64,000 nucleotides of DNA from Hypoxylon rubiginosum (GCA_902806565.1 CADCXA010000032.1:124001-188000); one strand, 5' to 3'. Counted from the stretch's first letter, positions 1-14,383 are shown. Made by a program: numbers and translations. Notes: generated by a model from the sequence alone, not told the origin.

Positions 1-1925
1 TTATTTTTAGATATATTTATAAAAACCAGTGTTATAATTTTAAAGAAAAAAATATTTTGTTAAAATTTATTTATATTTTTTTTTCGCTGGGAGCTTAAAT
101 ATTCTTAATTATTATATATATAATATAATATATTATAATATAATAAATACCGTTATTATTAAAAATATTAAGATTTAATATTAATTTTAAATTAAGGTAG
201 TTAAAGTGATATTAATATATAATTATAAGTGTTAATATAAATTTATTAAAGGAAATAACGTAATAGTATAACAGTAAATTATTAGTATAATTATTAAATA
301 AATATATAAAAAATAAATTCAGGATTTAAAAGTAATATATATATATAATAAGTTAAATAAATATAAAGATTTAAATAAAGTTTATAATATTTAAAAAACT
401 TAGTAAATTAGTTTTATATATATTTTTATTATAAATTTATAATTATTTAATTAATTAAAATAAATAAGGTTAGTTATTATTAAGTAATAATTTTAATTAA
501 GTAGGCGGATTATTTTTTAATTATATATAAATAATAATGTTATATAATAATATAAAAACTAAAAATAAAGCTATTAGTTTAACAGTAAAAAAAAAACAAT
601 ATTTAAAAATAATAAATAGTTTTAAAATAAATAAAATAATAATATTTAAAACTAGTATTTATAATTAATAAATATATATAATAATAAATACGTGATATAA
701 TATAAATAAATAACGTGGGGAATAAAACTGTTATTTATAATAACACTCGGTAAAAATAACTTAATAATAACTAAATAACAATTTAATAATAACTTATTAA
801 TAATTTAAATACGGTTTAAAAATAGTTATAAATCTATTATATTTTAACGTGAATTACTTTTTACTTTTAATATATTTTTTTATTTAATAAAAGCTTAATA
901 TATTAACGTTTAATTTATAACTTTAAAAACATATTATAAATATTTTTAATATATTAAAATAATAACGTTTAAGCCGTTTATTAAAACTAATAATAATAAA
1001 AATAATATAATATTTTTTTTTAATATATATATTAATTTTTATATGTTTAAAAACTAGATATTAATAAAATTAATAAATATAAAAGGTATTTTAATTATTT
1101 AAAACCTTTATTTTAATTATAAATATTTTTATAATATTTAAAATCTTTTAAATTATTATTAAATTATTATATAATTATTATTAAACTGTTATTTAACGTT
1201 GGTTTAACTGTTTTTTAACTATGATTAATAAAAATAAAACCTGTTTTAAATAAAAATTTTATTAGTTAAGTTTTTATAAATTAGTTAATATTAATTTTAT
1301 TATTAATTAGTAATATTTAATTAGTTTTTTAAAGTAAAAAAAGCGTATTAAAAAAGGTTATAAACTTTTAAATATATTTATAAGTTAAAATGTTAATAAG
1401 TATTATAATAATTTAATAATAAGTGGTATATTAATTATTATAATATTTTTTAATAGTTAAATCTTAGTTTTTTAATATAATAATAATATGTAAATTAAGT
1501 TAAAGTTTAATTAACATTTAAAAACTAATAGATTATAAAATATATAATTAAAATTATACTTGGATTTAATATTATATATAATATTATTTTTAAAATTAAA
1601 AAAAATATAAATATATTAATAATTATATAAAAGATTTTAATTAATAATTATAGTTTTAAAAACATTAATATAATTTTTATGTTAAAATAAATATATAAAT
1701 TATAGTTAAATAACGGTTTAATTAAAATTAAGTAATAATTAATAAATATAATTAATTTACCGCTAGTTTTTTTTACGTTAATTAAGAAATCTATTATTAA
1801 AAACTTATAAAATACTTTTTAAATATTAATAAAATAAATATTAATTAAATAATATAATATTTTATATAAATTTATTTTTATAAAAAACTAACATAATATA
1901 TAATTTTATTATAAGTTTAAATAAA

Positions 1926-1992
1926 CTATTATTAAATTATTATTAAACTATTATTTAATTATTATTTAATTATTATTTAATTATTATTTAGT
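1926..1992. repeat. Short 11-bp minisatellite array in AT block
   Basis: About six imperfect copies of an 11-bp unit close to TTATTATTAAA, with T/A variants (TTATTATTTAA). It is the same unit as the larger array near 10.1-10.3 kb, so both may derive from one element before mutation. A third trace lies around 1,140-1,200. Confidence 0.6.
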
Positions 1993-4900
1993 TTAATTTA
2001 TTAATATTAATTAGTTATAGTTTATAAAGATTTAAAGTTATTATAATAAACTTAATTATAAATTAATTTAAAATTAAAATATAAAAATATTTACATTTTT
2101 AGTTTTATATTAACTAACTAATAAATTAAATATATAAATAAAACTTTTATAATATAATAAAAAAAAACTTTTTATCGTTAAATAAGTTTTATATGTTTAA
2201 AATAAATAATATCTTATTTAAATATTTAAAAAATAATAAACTTATTATTTAAACAGTTAAAAAATAACGGTTATTACACCACGTTAAAATATTTAAAAAA
2301 ATGAAAGTTAAAAAGAAGAAAAAAAGTAATAAAAATAAAATAATCCTAGCGTTTAATTAAATATCGGCGTTTTAAATATAAATTTAATTAACATTAAATA
2401 ATAATTTAAATAAAATTAATTATAATAATTATATTATTAGTTTTTAACTAGCGTTAAATAATAATTTAACCGAGATTAATTATAATGTTAACTTTATTAA
2501 GTTAAAAAAGTTTAAATTTAATAATTTTTTATATTTTTAAATATTAGTAATATTAATAAATTTTATTATTAAACTATATTTAATAAATAACGTTAATTAC
2601 ATATTAATAAGTGGCTAAAATAAATTTAATATAATTATTATTTAATTAAGTAACTAATTAATAACTTTTTAATAATTAAGTGTTATAATAAATAATAATA
2701 AGTTTAAAAATAATAATAATTATTATTTTATAAATTTATTATTTTTATTAAAAATTAAGACCGGAGTTAAAAATAATAAAACCAAGGCTGGTATTATTAA
2801 AAATAATAATAACAGTTTTAAAAATAACTTAATAACTAATAAAAATAATAAGGTTATTAAAAATATAAGGGTTAAACTAATAGTAATTAAATAAAAGTTA
2901 AAAAATAAATTAATAATAGTTTAATAATAACAATTAAACGAAAACTTAATAATTATTATTAAAAAACTTAAAAAGAAAAAATATAATTTGTTTATATTGT
3001 TTAATAAACAATAAATAACTAAATATTAAACTAAAAATATAAACATATTTATTTTTAGTTTAAATAGATATTTTTTATATAAATAAACTAAATATTAATA
3101 TAATAAATTAATTTACTTATATATTTATTAAAAACTTATTTATATTAGAAATTATATTAATTTATTTTAATTTTTATATAAATTTATATAACTTTTATTA
3201 TTATTAGTTTATTTATTAATAATTTTTCTTTTTTATAATAATAAGTGTTATAGTTACTATAAGTAATAATTAACTGGAAATTATTAATTATTATATTTAT
3301 TATATTTATTAATTATATTAACTAATATAAAAATGATTTTACGTATATATTTATATTAATTATATGTTATTTTAAGACTTTTTTAATATAATGGTTATTT
3401 ATTTAATTATATTTAATATATAATATTCTAGCTAATAAACTTAAATCTTATAAAAGGTTATATATATAATTTATTTTTTTAGATTTAATTTATTAAAATA
3501 AAACTTTAAAAATATATTTTTTTTTATATATTTTTTTTTTAAGGTATTATAGCTAGGAAAAACAACGTTTTTATTTAATTTTTAAAACTTACTTATAATA
3601 TTATTAAATATAAAATAAGTAATAATAAAATTTATATTTATTTTAATATTAATATTATTAAATTTATTATTATACTTTTAAATTTATTTATATCCCTTAT
3701 AATTCTTATTATTTTTTAAGCTAAAAAAACGTTTTTTATAAGCGTTTAAATTATATAAATACTTTTAATAATCATTAAACTTAAATTTAAATTTATTAGA
3801 TGTTAATATTTTATTATTTTAAATAAAATAGTTATTATTATTAACCGGATTTAAATTACGTGTATATTTATTATTTTTATTTATAAATTAACTATAGCTT
3901 TTTTTAAATTTTAATATAAGTTTATCCTGGATTTTATACGTGTTTTTATTATTATTATAAACTTATATTAAATAATAAAAATATAATATAAAAATAATAT
4001 ATATGGTTTTTAAATGAAAAATATTTTACGTGAAGCGATTAAAAAGAAACTTAATTTTAATATTTAAAAAATCCTAGTAAATATAATTATAATATATTAT
4101 ATATATATTATATAAATATTTTATATTTAATTTAATAACTTTAAAAATAAAAATATATTAATTATTTAGCTTTTTTAAAATAATAATAAACTTTTTATAA
4201 TTAAGTATATAATAAATATTACTATAAAAAAAAAGTATATTATTTAAATTATTAATAAATTTATTATTATTTAGTATTTTTATATATTATTTTATATAAT
4301 TAACATTAAATTATAACTCGGTTTTTTTTAACACTAAATATATTATTTTCACTTTTATATTATATTATATAACCCGGTAAATTTTATCGCGATTAATAAT
4401 AACTATATAACTAGTTAAATTAGTTAATAAAAGAATAAATATAAGTATAATAATAGTTTATTAAGCGGTAAAAAGAAAAGATATTAAGGCGATTTTTATT
4501 AATATATTAAAAAGGTTAATAAAAACGTTATTTAAAGGTATAATAAAATGTAATAAAAAAGTATTAAAAATATAAGGAAACTACTAGTTATTAAAAAAAG
4601 GTGTTATAATATATAATTTTAAATTTATTATAATTAAAACCTAGGAATATAAAATAAATATAAAAATAAACCTATATAACTAAAAATATAAAGATAATAA
4701 GTTTTTTAAATAATAGTATTATTAGTTATTAATAATATAATAATTAAAGTGGGATTAATATTTTAAAGGTTTTTAAAATACGAAAAATACAGAACATTTT
4801 TATTAAATATATTATTATAAAACTAAATATTTTTAATATAATATAATAAATATATATTATAAGATTATAGTTAATATTATTATAATTTAAAACAAGGAAA

Positions 4901-7900
4901 AATAAAAGTGGTTTTATATATTTAAAGTAACTAAGATATTTAATATTAATTATTAATTTTATAATAAAGTTAAATTAATTAAACTTTAATTTAATAACTT
5001 TAATATTAATAATATTTACTGGCTATATAAATTTCTTAGGGTAAAAGTTTAATAAAAATTTATATAAAATATAAAATAAATTTATCGTGAAAAAAAAAAA
5101 AACTTTAATATTATAAACTAAAAATAATTTTAAAATTAAAGTTATAATAAATATAATATTTATTAAAAATTAACGCCTAGTAAAAGCGTGGGGTATTTAT
5201 ATAAATAATTTTAATATTTATAACATTAAATAAAAATTAAATAATTTATTAAATATTATTTTTAAGTTATATTATAATAATTTTTTACTGAAAAATATAA
5301 GCGTATTTTTAACGTTTTTTATAAATAATAAGGAGTGTTAAAAATGCGTTTATATTTATTTTTAAAGATTATATAACTCTTTTAAATTTATTTATATTTT
5401 TTCCTTAATTTTTTTATATTTTATAATTTTTTAAGTATAACATGTATTTAATTTTATATGGTGTTTAGGTGTTTTTTTTTTTTTTTTTTTAAACGGTATT
5501 AACACGTAACTTAATTAACATTAATTTTTAATCGATTTAAATTTATTAACTTTTTTTATATAACATTAAAAGGTTTTTTCGTTTTTTTTAAACTTTAAAA
5601 AAAATCTTTTAGTTTTAATAAGTCTTTTAGTTTTTAAAAACTCCTTTAATTTTATTTTCTCCAGTTTTTTATTATAGATATAATTTATTTATTAAGTTTT
5701 TATTATAATAATTATTATTATTAAATTAAAAAAATAACTATAAAAGTTAATAAATAAAAATAAAATTAATAATAATAATAATAATAAATATACCAGCTTT
5801 AATTTATACAGTTAATTAACATTTAATATAACTTATTTTAACTTTTTTAAACTTAATTAAAACTTTTTTATAACTTTAAATTAAATATAAATAAACTATT
5901 TTTTAATTTTATTTTATTTGTTTTAATATATTTTATATATTAATAAATATAATAATCGGCTTTTACTAATAAACAATATAAAATTAAATAAGTTTATATA
6001 ATAAGTTTTAACTAAAATTAAAAATATAAAAGTTAATATTATTATTATTCGAATAATAATAAATAAAAATATATTTAAAGTTTTATATTTTAGTATATAA
6101 ATTTTATTAATAATTTAATAAATTTCCTTAAAATAAACTATTATTTTAAATATATAATATATAAGTTAAAATTATTATTTTAAAAAAATTAAATTAAATA
6201 TAACGTTAACTATTAACTATAAAAGTAAGTTAAAAAAGGGTTTTTAAGTTAATTAAAATTTTAATTACTTTTAATTATTTATATATAAATATATAATAAT
6301 ATTTTATTTTTAAAATAAAACTATATTTAATGTTAAATAAAAAATAATATATTTCAATATTATATTATTTTATTTTAATATTTAAACGATATATATATTA
6401 ATTATTATTATAATAATAATAAAAAAAAATGTTTTTATTAACCAAATATATAATAAAAATCCAAATTTAAATAACAGTATTTAATTTTTATAATAATTAT
6501 TATAAAATAATTAAAAATAAATAACATGTTTATAGTTATTTTTATATTAATATTAACTTATAATATTTTATTATTAATATTTAATAAGAATATTAAGTTT
6601 ATAATAAAATAAAAACCTATTATTATTTTTTTTAAAAAAAGGTTAGGAAGGTTAGAAATCACTATAAATTAAATATTTACTATTATTTTAAATATTAATA
6701 ATTAAGTATAAAATAAATCTTTTTTTTTTAAAATATAAAAACAGGTTAAATTATCGGTGAAAAACGTTGTTAAATTAATAAAACGTATTATAAAAGTTAT
6801 ATTACTTATTTATAATATTAACATTATAGATATTAATTTATAATAATTTATTATTATATAGCTAAGCTTTATAATATTTAATAAAATCTAGTTATATTTT
6901 ATAAAAAAAATATAAAAGTTATTAATTTAAAGCTAAAAATAATTAGGAAAAATTATTAAGTTTTAATAGCCGTTAATTAAGCCTTTTATTTATATTAATT
7001 TTAAATTTTTAAATATATTTAAACTAACGAAATATATTTAAATTAATTTTTTTTTAAAAGCTAGCGGTGTTTTAAAAAATAATATAGTTAATATATATAA
7101 TTAAACTTATTTATATAAGGATTAAAAATTATCTTAAATTACTTATAAACTTTTTTATATTTTATATAAATTTTAATAAAATTATATATATTTATTTAAT
7201 AAAATTACTATAAAAATAAATAATATATAATAATAAAAGGTTAGTTTTAACTAATAATAAATTTTAATAAAGTTTATATAAATATTAAAATATAATAATA
7301 TATATTAATTAAAAATAAAAAGAATAACTAAAATTAAAAGAAATATATAAAACTTTTTAAAAATAAGGTAATAAATAAAAAAATTAAATAAAAAGTAAAA
7401 AAGCTTAATAAATAAAAAAAAACATAATTTATATTTTTTTAATTAATATTTTTAAAACACGTTATAATAATATATTTTATTATAAAAGAAATAAATAAAA
7501 TAAAAAGTTAATTAAAAAAAAGGCGCATATTATAATTAATTATATAAATATATATTTAAATAAATACTAAAAAAATATTATTAATATTTTTTTTTTTAAT
7601 TTTATAAAAAACAATTAATTATAATTAAACTAAAATATAAAAATAAAATATAAATATTTTTTATTTTACTTTTTATCTTATTTTTATTTTACTTTTTATT
7701 TTATTTTTATTTCGTCTTGGTTTATATTATTAATAAAAAAGTTAAAATTTATATAAAATTTAATATTAAACTAGATATTTTAAAGTTTTTAACTAAATTA
7801 ATAATAGCTTTTAATTTTAAAAAAGGATTTTTTTTATAAAATATAAGTAAATAAAAAAAATAATATAAATTTAAACTTACTAGTTATTAAATTATAACTA

Positions 7901-10079
7901 ATAAATACTAAGATTAAACTCGTTAAATTATAAACTTTAAAAAATAATATTAATTATAAAAACAATTTTTATTAAGAAAAAATAAATTCTTATAATTTAT
8001 TTAAATTTTATATTAAAAAAAAGATTTAACTTTTTTTTAAAAAAAGCGTGTTTTTAATAAATAAAATAGTTAAAACAAGGTTAGTTTTAATAAAAAAAAA
8101 GTTAAAGGATTTTTTAGAAAAATCTTTAAAATAATATATATTATTTATTATAAGTTAATAATATTTAATATTAGTTAAAATTATAACTAAATAAAACAAC
8201 TACTTATATTAAATAATATATATTAATTATTATTACTTAAATTTTAACTTAAACTTTAATAAGTAAATTAAAAATATTAAATCATTTAATCTAGTGGTTT
8301 TTAATATAATATTAATATTTTTTTATAAAATAATATTTTTATTATTTTAAAAAAATTTAATAAACGTTTTAACCTAGTTTTTTAATATTTAACTAGGTTT
8401 TTTTTATTATTATTATTTTTAGTTTAGTAATAAAAATAATATATATTTTTCTAAGAATTAGAAATTTTAAAATTTTTAGCGGATTTTATTTATTAATATA
8501 ATTAGTAGATTTTATTAAACTCGTTTAAAAAAAAATCATAGTATAAAAATATATTTTTATTTTATAAAGTAAGTTACTAGAAAAAAAATATATTATTACA
8601 CTAATTATATATATAATAATATTTATAATAAAAAAAAAGAAATTTTTAATTTTAATATATATTATTTAAAACTTTGAAATTTTTAAAAAACCTGTTTATA
8701 TAATAAGTAAAACATTTTATAATAAATATATTTAATTAGGTTATAATAAAAATAAAAAAAAAAAAAGATTTAAAAAGAAATAAAGTAGGTAGGTAATAAA
8801 AAATAAAAAAAAAGTAAATAAAAAGAAAAATAAAAGGATATAATAATTAAAAAAAGAAGAAAAAAAAAAAAGAAAAATAAAAATATATAAAAATAAAGAA
8901 TAAAAACAGCTTTTTTTTATATATATATATATAAATATAAATATATTATTTTATAGTTATATATATAAATTAATATTTATTATTTATTTTTATTAAAATA
9001 TATATTTTAAAATTATATAATTATAAGCTGTAATAATTATAAGTAACTATTTGGTATTTAATTTTTTTTAATTATATTTTTTTTTTTATAATTTTAATAG
9101 CTATAAAAAGTATTTGTTTTTATTTAAATAATTTTTTTTAAGGTTATAATAATAAAAACTTAATATAAAAAAGTTTATTTAATCTAGTTTATTTATATAA
9201 GAAAATATTTAAAAGTTAAATAATTATAAGTTAATTAAATAATTAAATATTAAATATATATAAACTAATATATAAAATTATAATTTTTATATTTTAGTTT
9301 TAAAATAATTAAGCTTTTTTATAAGTTTTTTTTATAAATTAATAAAAACTAAAAATTAAGTAATAGATTTTAATAATTATTTATAAATATAAATTATATT
9401 TATTTTATAACTTATATATAGTTACTTATAATATTTTTAACGTATTATTTTAAATTAAAATTATTATATTTTTTTATAAATCTTTTTTATAAATAAGAAA
9501 AAATTATAAATTAATTAATTTTATAAAAATTTTAATAATAAGTAGTAAGTTTTTATAATTATATTTAATTAAAAATCACTTAGTTATATTTTTAATATAT
9601 AGATATTTTATAACCTTGTTTTTTTTTTAAAAGTTAATTTTAAATATTTAATTATATATAAAGTTATATTTTAAGTTATATTCTCCAGGTTTTTCGTTTT
9701 TTTTTTCGCTATATTTAGTTTTATATTAATTATATTTATATATATAAATAAAAGATTTTTTATAAAATTAAAAGATTTTTATTAAAATTAAATAAAAAGC
9801 TTAATAATTAATACTATTAAATAAAACTTGTTTTATATAAATTTTTAATATTAATTATATTATAATTAAATAAAAAGCAATAAAATAAAATAATAAAAAA
9901 TAAAATTAAAAAATATAATATAATTAAAATTTTAATTAGTTATTAAAATTATAATAATAACTTATAAAATAAAAAGAATTTAATATATAGTTTATAAATA
10001 TATTAATTAATATTAAAAAAATATATATTTATTTATTTTTTTTATAATATAATAATTATTTAGTTATTATTAAATTATA

Positions 10080-10330
10080 ATTAAAATATTATTAAGTTAT
10101 TATTAAATTATTATTAAATTATTATTAAACTATTATTAAATTATTATTAAGTTATTATTAAATTATTATTAAATTATTATTAAATTATTATTAAATTATT
10201 ATTAAATAATTATTAAGTTATTATTAAACTATTATTTAATTATTATTAAATTATTATTTAGTTATTATTAAGTTATTATTTAACCACTAATAAATTATTA
10301 TTAAACTATTATTAAATTAAAAATATATTA
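10080..10330. repeat. 11-bp minisatellite next to the AT-block boundary
   Basis: Roughly twenty tandem copies of TTATTATTAAA with single-base variants (final AAG, leading C, AATT insert). It ends about 150 bp before composition jumps to normal. The variants suggest mutated copies of a once GC-containing unit, since leading C and internal G survive in some copies. Confidence 0.75.
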
Positions 10331-10512
10331 TAATTAAATTATTATTATAATTAATAATTTTTATTTTAATTTTTTTATTATATTTTATATATTATTATTA
10401 ATTTATATATTTTTTATAATTTAAATTAATAAAATATATTAATTTATTAAGAACTTAATATATTTATATAATATAGGAGTTATATACACTATGATTTTAA
10501 CTTATTTTACAG

Positions 10513-10560
10513 GTTTGGCAGATTTGGCGGATTTAGCGGACTTGGCATTTTTGTCACTTT
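10513..10560. repeat. 9-bp tandem repeat at the composition boundary
   Basis: Four to five imperfect copies of a 9-bp unit resembling TTTGGCGGA. The first copies would encode a Leu-Ala-Asp repeat in a 107-codon ORF (10,491-10,814), but nothing else supports that ORF as a gene. It is the first GC-containing sequence after the AT block. Confidence 0.5.
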
Positions 10561-11980
10561 GGCGGTTTTTTGTAAACCGCCAACGGTCAGAAGTGGATTC
10601 TGTTCCGCCCTACCTTTACTACCTGCATAAGGCTGACCATAGAACCCAACTACGGGACATCCCGTTCCTTCCCGCTGCTGGATATCTTGGAGACGAGCTC
10701 ATATTGGTTAGAAAACGAGAAGGTATCGTCATGCGGAGTTTCCGAGACACGTTTTCCTATCCAGAAAGTTGTTACATAGCAAGACGAGAATGCCTCGCGT
10801 TTGGATTGGACTGATACTTTCTTTCGTCTCCTGGGCCGATCCATATACCAATAAGATCCGGAGCAGGTGATGGTTTTAGTGTTTAGAGGTGGTGGGACGC
10901 GTCATTACGACGTCCTCTAGAATAGCTGTTAAGCAATCTAGGGTTAGATGTCTTATGTCGCATGTTCTATTAATAGCCTGTCAACGGTCAGCCTGTCTTG
11001 AAGGGGGCAGGTCGATGTCCTGCACAATTGTGTCTTTCTTTAAACCTATCTAGTCTTTTCAAAGCAGAACCCAGTAATCTCTTGAAGTCGTCCTCGAGGA
11101 TCGTCATCTGTCGATTAAGTGCGATGAGGTTTAGGGACCTAAGCTAAGCACCTTTCATATCATATCATCCATACATGAGAGAGGTAATCTGCCTACTCGC
11201 TAGGCTAGCTGTATAGTTTTGGGGCGAAAGGGATAGCTACCAAGGGATATTAGCGATACACATGAATAATAGTACCTAGTTCCAAAAGATGAATGAATAT
11301 GGAGACTTCAGTAGGGACGATTGTTAATCGTCTTATTTAAGCGAATTTCTCCACGATCAACCACGTTAGATGTGAACGGGTGGTCGGTTATCGAACCGCT
11401 CCTACGGTCGCCGTCACTAGCAATTGTACGCGATTAAAATGAGGGGAGGTGAGTTTTCTGGATGATACGCTCTGTCAATAGCAAAACACACACCGCTCCG
11501 GTTTAGGCGGAATGAAAACTTAATTTGGACCGGATCGCGCAAATAGACGAAACGCGTCTCTAGAGTTCGTGACAAGACCGTGCTGACTTTCTCCGGCTTT
11601 CTGTATTGGCGGGTTTGCGACGCTGGTAGAACTTTCTTGGGCTTCAGGATGATCCAGACTTTTACTTGGATAGGTAGCGCACTGACGGGCTCCAAACGCA
11701 AACAATATGTGCCCTAGACGTCAAATATTTTACCGCCCAGTACCATAACAGCCATGACAATAAACTTTCGTTGAAATAGAGGGTCAAGAGACCACTGTCA
11801 GGTGCAGTACATGGAAGCTTAGCGTAGATAGGTATATAAAGCAGAGCTTCCCCCTTCACTTGTAATAGTTAGTAACTCACTTAATGCACACAATATCAGC
11901 TCATATACCGTATATCTCACTACTTTTCTCCATACGGAGTCCACGACACCCGAGCAACAATATTGCGAAATATTAGAGAT
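10561..11980. other. Intergenic region, no supported gene
   Basis: Normal base composition begins here. Several 60-135 codon ORFs overlap on both strands without family motifs, and none has convincing codon bias. I see no RNA gene or transposon terminus. Confidence 0.5.
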
Positions 11981-12649
11981 ATGCCGCGACTTATCTGGTG
12001 GAAGTCTTGCCGAGCTGCTGGCGACAGAGCAGCGGCTGTCTCTATCGCTTCGGCCAGAGTGAGCTCCATAGCCGCTCTCGCCGTCCTCAGTGTCATCAAG
12101 CCGCAAGCGAGGTCGGCTAACCCCACGGTCGTGGCTAATAGCGCTGCCCGCCTCATATCCGGCGGCGCCGATGCTGTTGCCAGAGTCGCCGTCGTTGCCG
12201 CGCATCGCGCCCGCAGCGCCGCTCAAAGCACCGCCCGTCCTATATTAAGCCGCCAGCGTGTTGTCGTGGATTTGAAATCCGTAGCGACCGCTACTTCTGA
12301 TTTCGCTCGAAGCTACGCCATGAAAGAGGCACTGAACCGGATCGAGTTCGCCGCCCCCGGTGGTCCGCATAGCGAGGAAGTCGTCGCGGCCCTCACAGCC
12401 GCCGCGGCGGACGTCGTTCGCGCTATCACGAGTGTCGTCGAAGAGTATATTGCTACTATCACGCCGACTACGGCGTCGGTTCCGTCGGTGGAGAAACTGG
12501 CGCTGGCCGCTGCCGATGCTGCTACTAAGGCCTCGCGCGCCGTTGCGAGTACCGTCGCCTTTATAAATACGCCTCCACCTTATGGGGACCTTGAGCTGGG
12601 TGAGGGTGAGACCTCTAGTCCACCATTATTGGAGGACCGATGTCTTTAG
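11981..12649 (+). CDS. Alanine-rich orphan protein
   Basis: A 222-aa intron-less ORF starting at the first ATG (11,981) and ending TAG at 12,649. By hand count about 51 residues are alanine, spread over helix-like Ala/Val/Ser/Arg stretches. The C-terminus is acidic and Pro-rich (residues about 195-222). Third positions favour C, which supports this strand. I see no signal peptide or known domain; the long Ala/Val helices could be amphipathic or coiled. The opposite strand is also open (11,819-12,226), so the coding strand is not fully certain. It is the first gene after the RIP-like block, a location typical of lineage-specific genes. Function unknown. Confidence 0.5.
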   Translation: MPRLIWWKSCRAAGDRAAAVSIASARVSSIAALAVLSVIKPQARSANPTVVANSAARLISGGADAVARVAVVAAHRARSAAQSTARPILSRQRVVVDLKSVATATSDFARSYAMKEALNRIEFAAPGGPHSEEVVAALTAAAADVVRAITSVVEEYIATITPTTASVPSVEKLALAAADAATKASRAVASTVAFINTPPPYGDLELGEGETSSPPLLEDRCL

Positions 12650-13272
12650 ACATGATCACTAGGATTTAAAGAATAGCGTTGATGTGTGGGGTACCTAGGT
12701 AGTTTATAATGAATTGGGGAACTTGAAACTACCTACCTTTGAATACATATACGTGTGTATCTTGCTGTTTCGACGTTATAGTGATTATGGGTCGTATTAA
12801 TAAGGAGGCAGGTTCCACCAATTTGGTTCCGAGATAAAGGGTTACATGCCTCGGCTCAGCTGAGCTCCACTCATTGAATCGTCATTCCTCCCGCCTTCCT
12901 ACATCTATTTTTAATGGTTCAACTCTGGCAGTTCTGGCCATCCATCATTCCTTTCCATATTCTGGTTGTACTTCGTCCTCCTCGGACTAGAAGATAGTGG
13001 CCAATTGCAATGATACGAAGGATTCGTTGACGAAACTCCGCTCCGTTACCTGTTGCCTGTTCCCAATCCCGAATGCCGTTCGCGCCAAACACCCTCGTCG
13101 CAAAGTGTACCACCACGATCCTGTGCCATCTTCGAACTCTTCCTCTCTGGGGAATTGCCTTGGTAATATTATTCCTTGGTTTCCTGCGGACGCGGATCTC
13201 AACACTCGCACGTAGCAATAGACCATCGCAGCCCATATCGAATCCGAACAAGCTAGGTGTGAGATAAATGCC
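12650..13272. other. Intergenic / thioesterase upstream region
   Basis: About 620 bp between the Ala-rich ORF and the thioesterase-like gene. Short ORFs overlap on both strands without recognisable motifs. It presumably holds the promoter and 5' UTR of the gene starting at 13,273, whose ATG has a good context (ccATGg). Confidence 0.5.
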
Positions 13273-14383
13273 ATGGCGTCCGCTGCGGGAACGACGAACA
13301 AATTGTTGAGGGTCGCAGGATCTGCGCTTGTGCCGGCGATAGCTTATGGCGCGTATAAGGGCAATGCTGGGAGGCTCCTGGAGTCCTTCCTCACTGGTCC
13401 CGGTAGGATAAGTCGGATATTCGCTCTAGTCGTGGTGTTGTTGAACTGGAAGAGCTTGCCTCTCGCATGGACTGTATGGCCTTCTTTACCTAAGCCATTG
13501 CTATCTTAAACTAGACACTTTACTAAAGGGGCCTTTGCAGTTCCGAGTCTTCCACGCCATGATATCGCATTTCACATTTCGACGCCTCCATACCCACACG
13601 CCCGACAAGTTATTCCACCCGGTCATCACGCCGTCGCATGTCTCGATACTCGAAGTCGACTATAATATCCACAAGTCCAACTCTACGTACTTCGCCGATC
13701 TCGATGTGAGTCGCTCGCACCTCGTGACGCATTTGTTCGCGCGCGGGTGCCAGGCAATCGCCAATAACGCGAAGACAAAACTGGTCATGGACCCTTCGGA
13801 CCTGACGAAGCCAGCCAAGGGGAAATTCGGCGTCATGCTCGGCGCCGTACACTGCAGCTTCAAGAAGGAACTGCAGCCATACCAGGGCTACGAGATGTGG
13901 TCGCGCGTGCTTAGCTGGGACAGAAAGTGGATGTACATCGTGACACACTTCGTCGAAAAGGGCGCCGTGAAGCCCCGCTCGTGGGGCGCGAGCAGCTTCG
14001 GAGCGACGAGGAAAGAGGACGGGAAGCAGGAGGTTTGGGAGAAGAAGATACACGCTACAGCGATTAGCAAGTACGTGTTCAAAGTCGGGCGACTGACGGT
14101 GCATCCTGCTATTCTCATCGAGGCCAGCGGTATGCTTCCTGAGCGGCCAGGCGGTTGGGTCGCCGTGGAGGACGGTATGGCTCCGCCGTCGCACACTATC
14201 ACCGGCAGCGCCTTACCAGAAGCCGAGACCGCAGCCGAGGCATTGGAATGGGATTGGAGGAGAACGGAGGAGCTACGACAAAAGGGCCACGAGTTTGCGT
14301 CGCATTTTGCGTTGCTTGATGATTTGCAGGGCCAGTTCGACGGCGGCGAGAATGGAGCGCTTGGTAGATTTGGTATCGCATGA
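13273..14383 (+). CDS. Hotdog-fold thioesterase-like protein (THEM6/4HBT_2 type)
   Basis: Two exons, 13,273-13,473 and 13,541-14,383, joined over a 67-nt intron with a TACTAAAG branch site and CAG acceptor, give 347 aa. The N-terminus (residues about 1-65) has hydrophobic stretches that look membrane-associated. The hotdog core begins near residue 85 with the family pattern VSILEVDYNIHKSNSTYFAD, then a long helix (SHLVTHLFARGCQA) and strands. Fungal members are often misnamed 'capsule polysaccharide biosynthesis protein'. The D-x-N/G-x-H segment reads DYNIHKSN, so the usual hotdog Asp-Asn region is retained. Substrate (an acyl-CoA or acyl-carrier thioester) cannot be told. It stands alone beside the CFEM gene, with no secondary-metabolite synthase nearby. 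Confidence 0.85.

Larger units (their letters stand above)
1..10480. repeat. RIP-like AT-rich block without genes
   Basis: The block is almost entirely A and T, with TpA everywhere and CpA/TpG rare. The few remaining cytosines sit mostly in CpG, CpT or CpC contexts. No ORF of useful length exists on either strand. This is the expected end state of repeat-induced point mutation (C to T mainly at CpA) acting on old transposons. It contains poly-T (19 T at 5,472-5,490), poly-A runs near 8,755-8,770 and TAA/TTA-rich microsatellites. The element that was mutated cannot be named. No TTAGGG telomere array is visible, so subtelomere and pericentromere remain equally possible. The block continues past the left edge. 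Confidence 0.9.

Noticed and set aside
1..10480. Mitochondrial DNA fragment
   Set aside because: No mitochondrial genes, rRNA or tRNA are recognisable, and residual C context fits RIP better.
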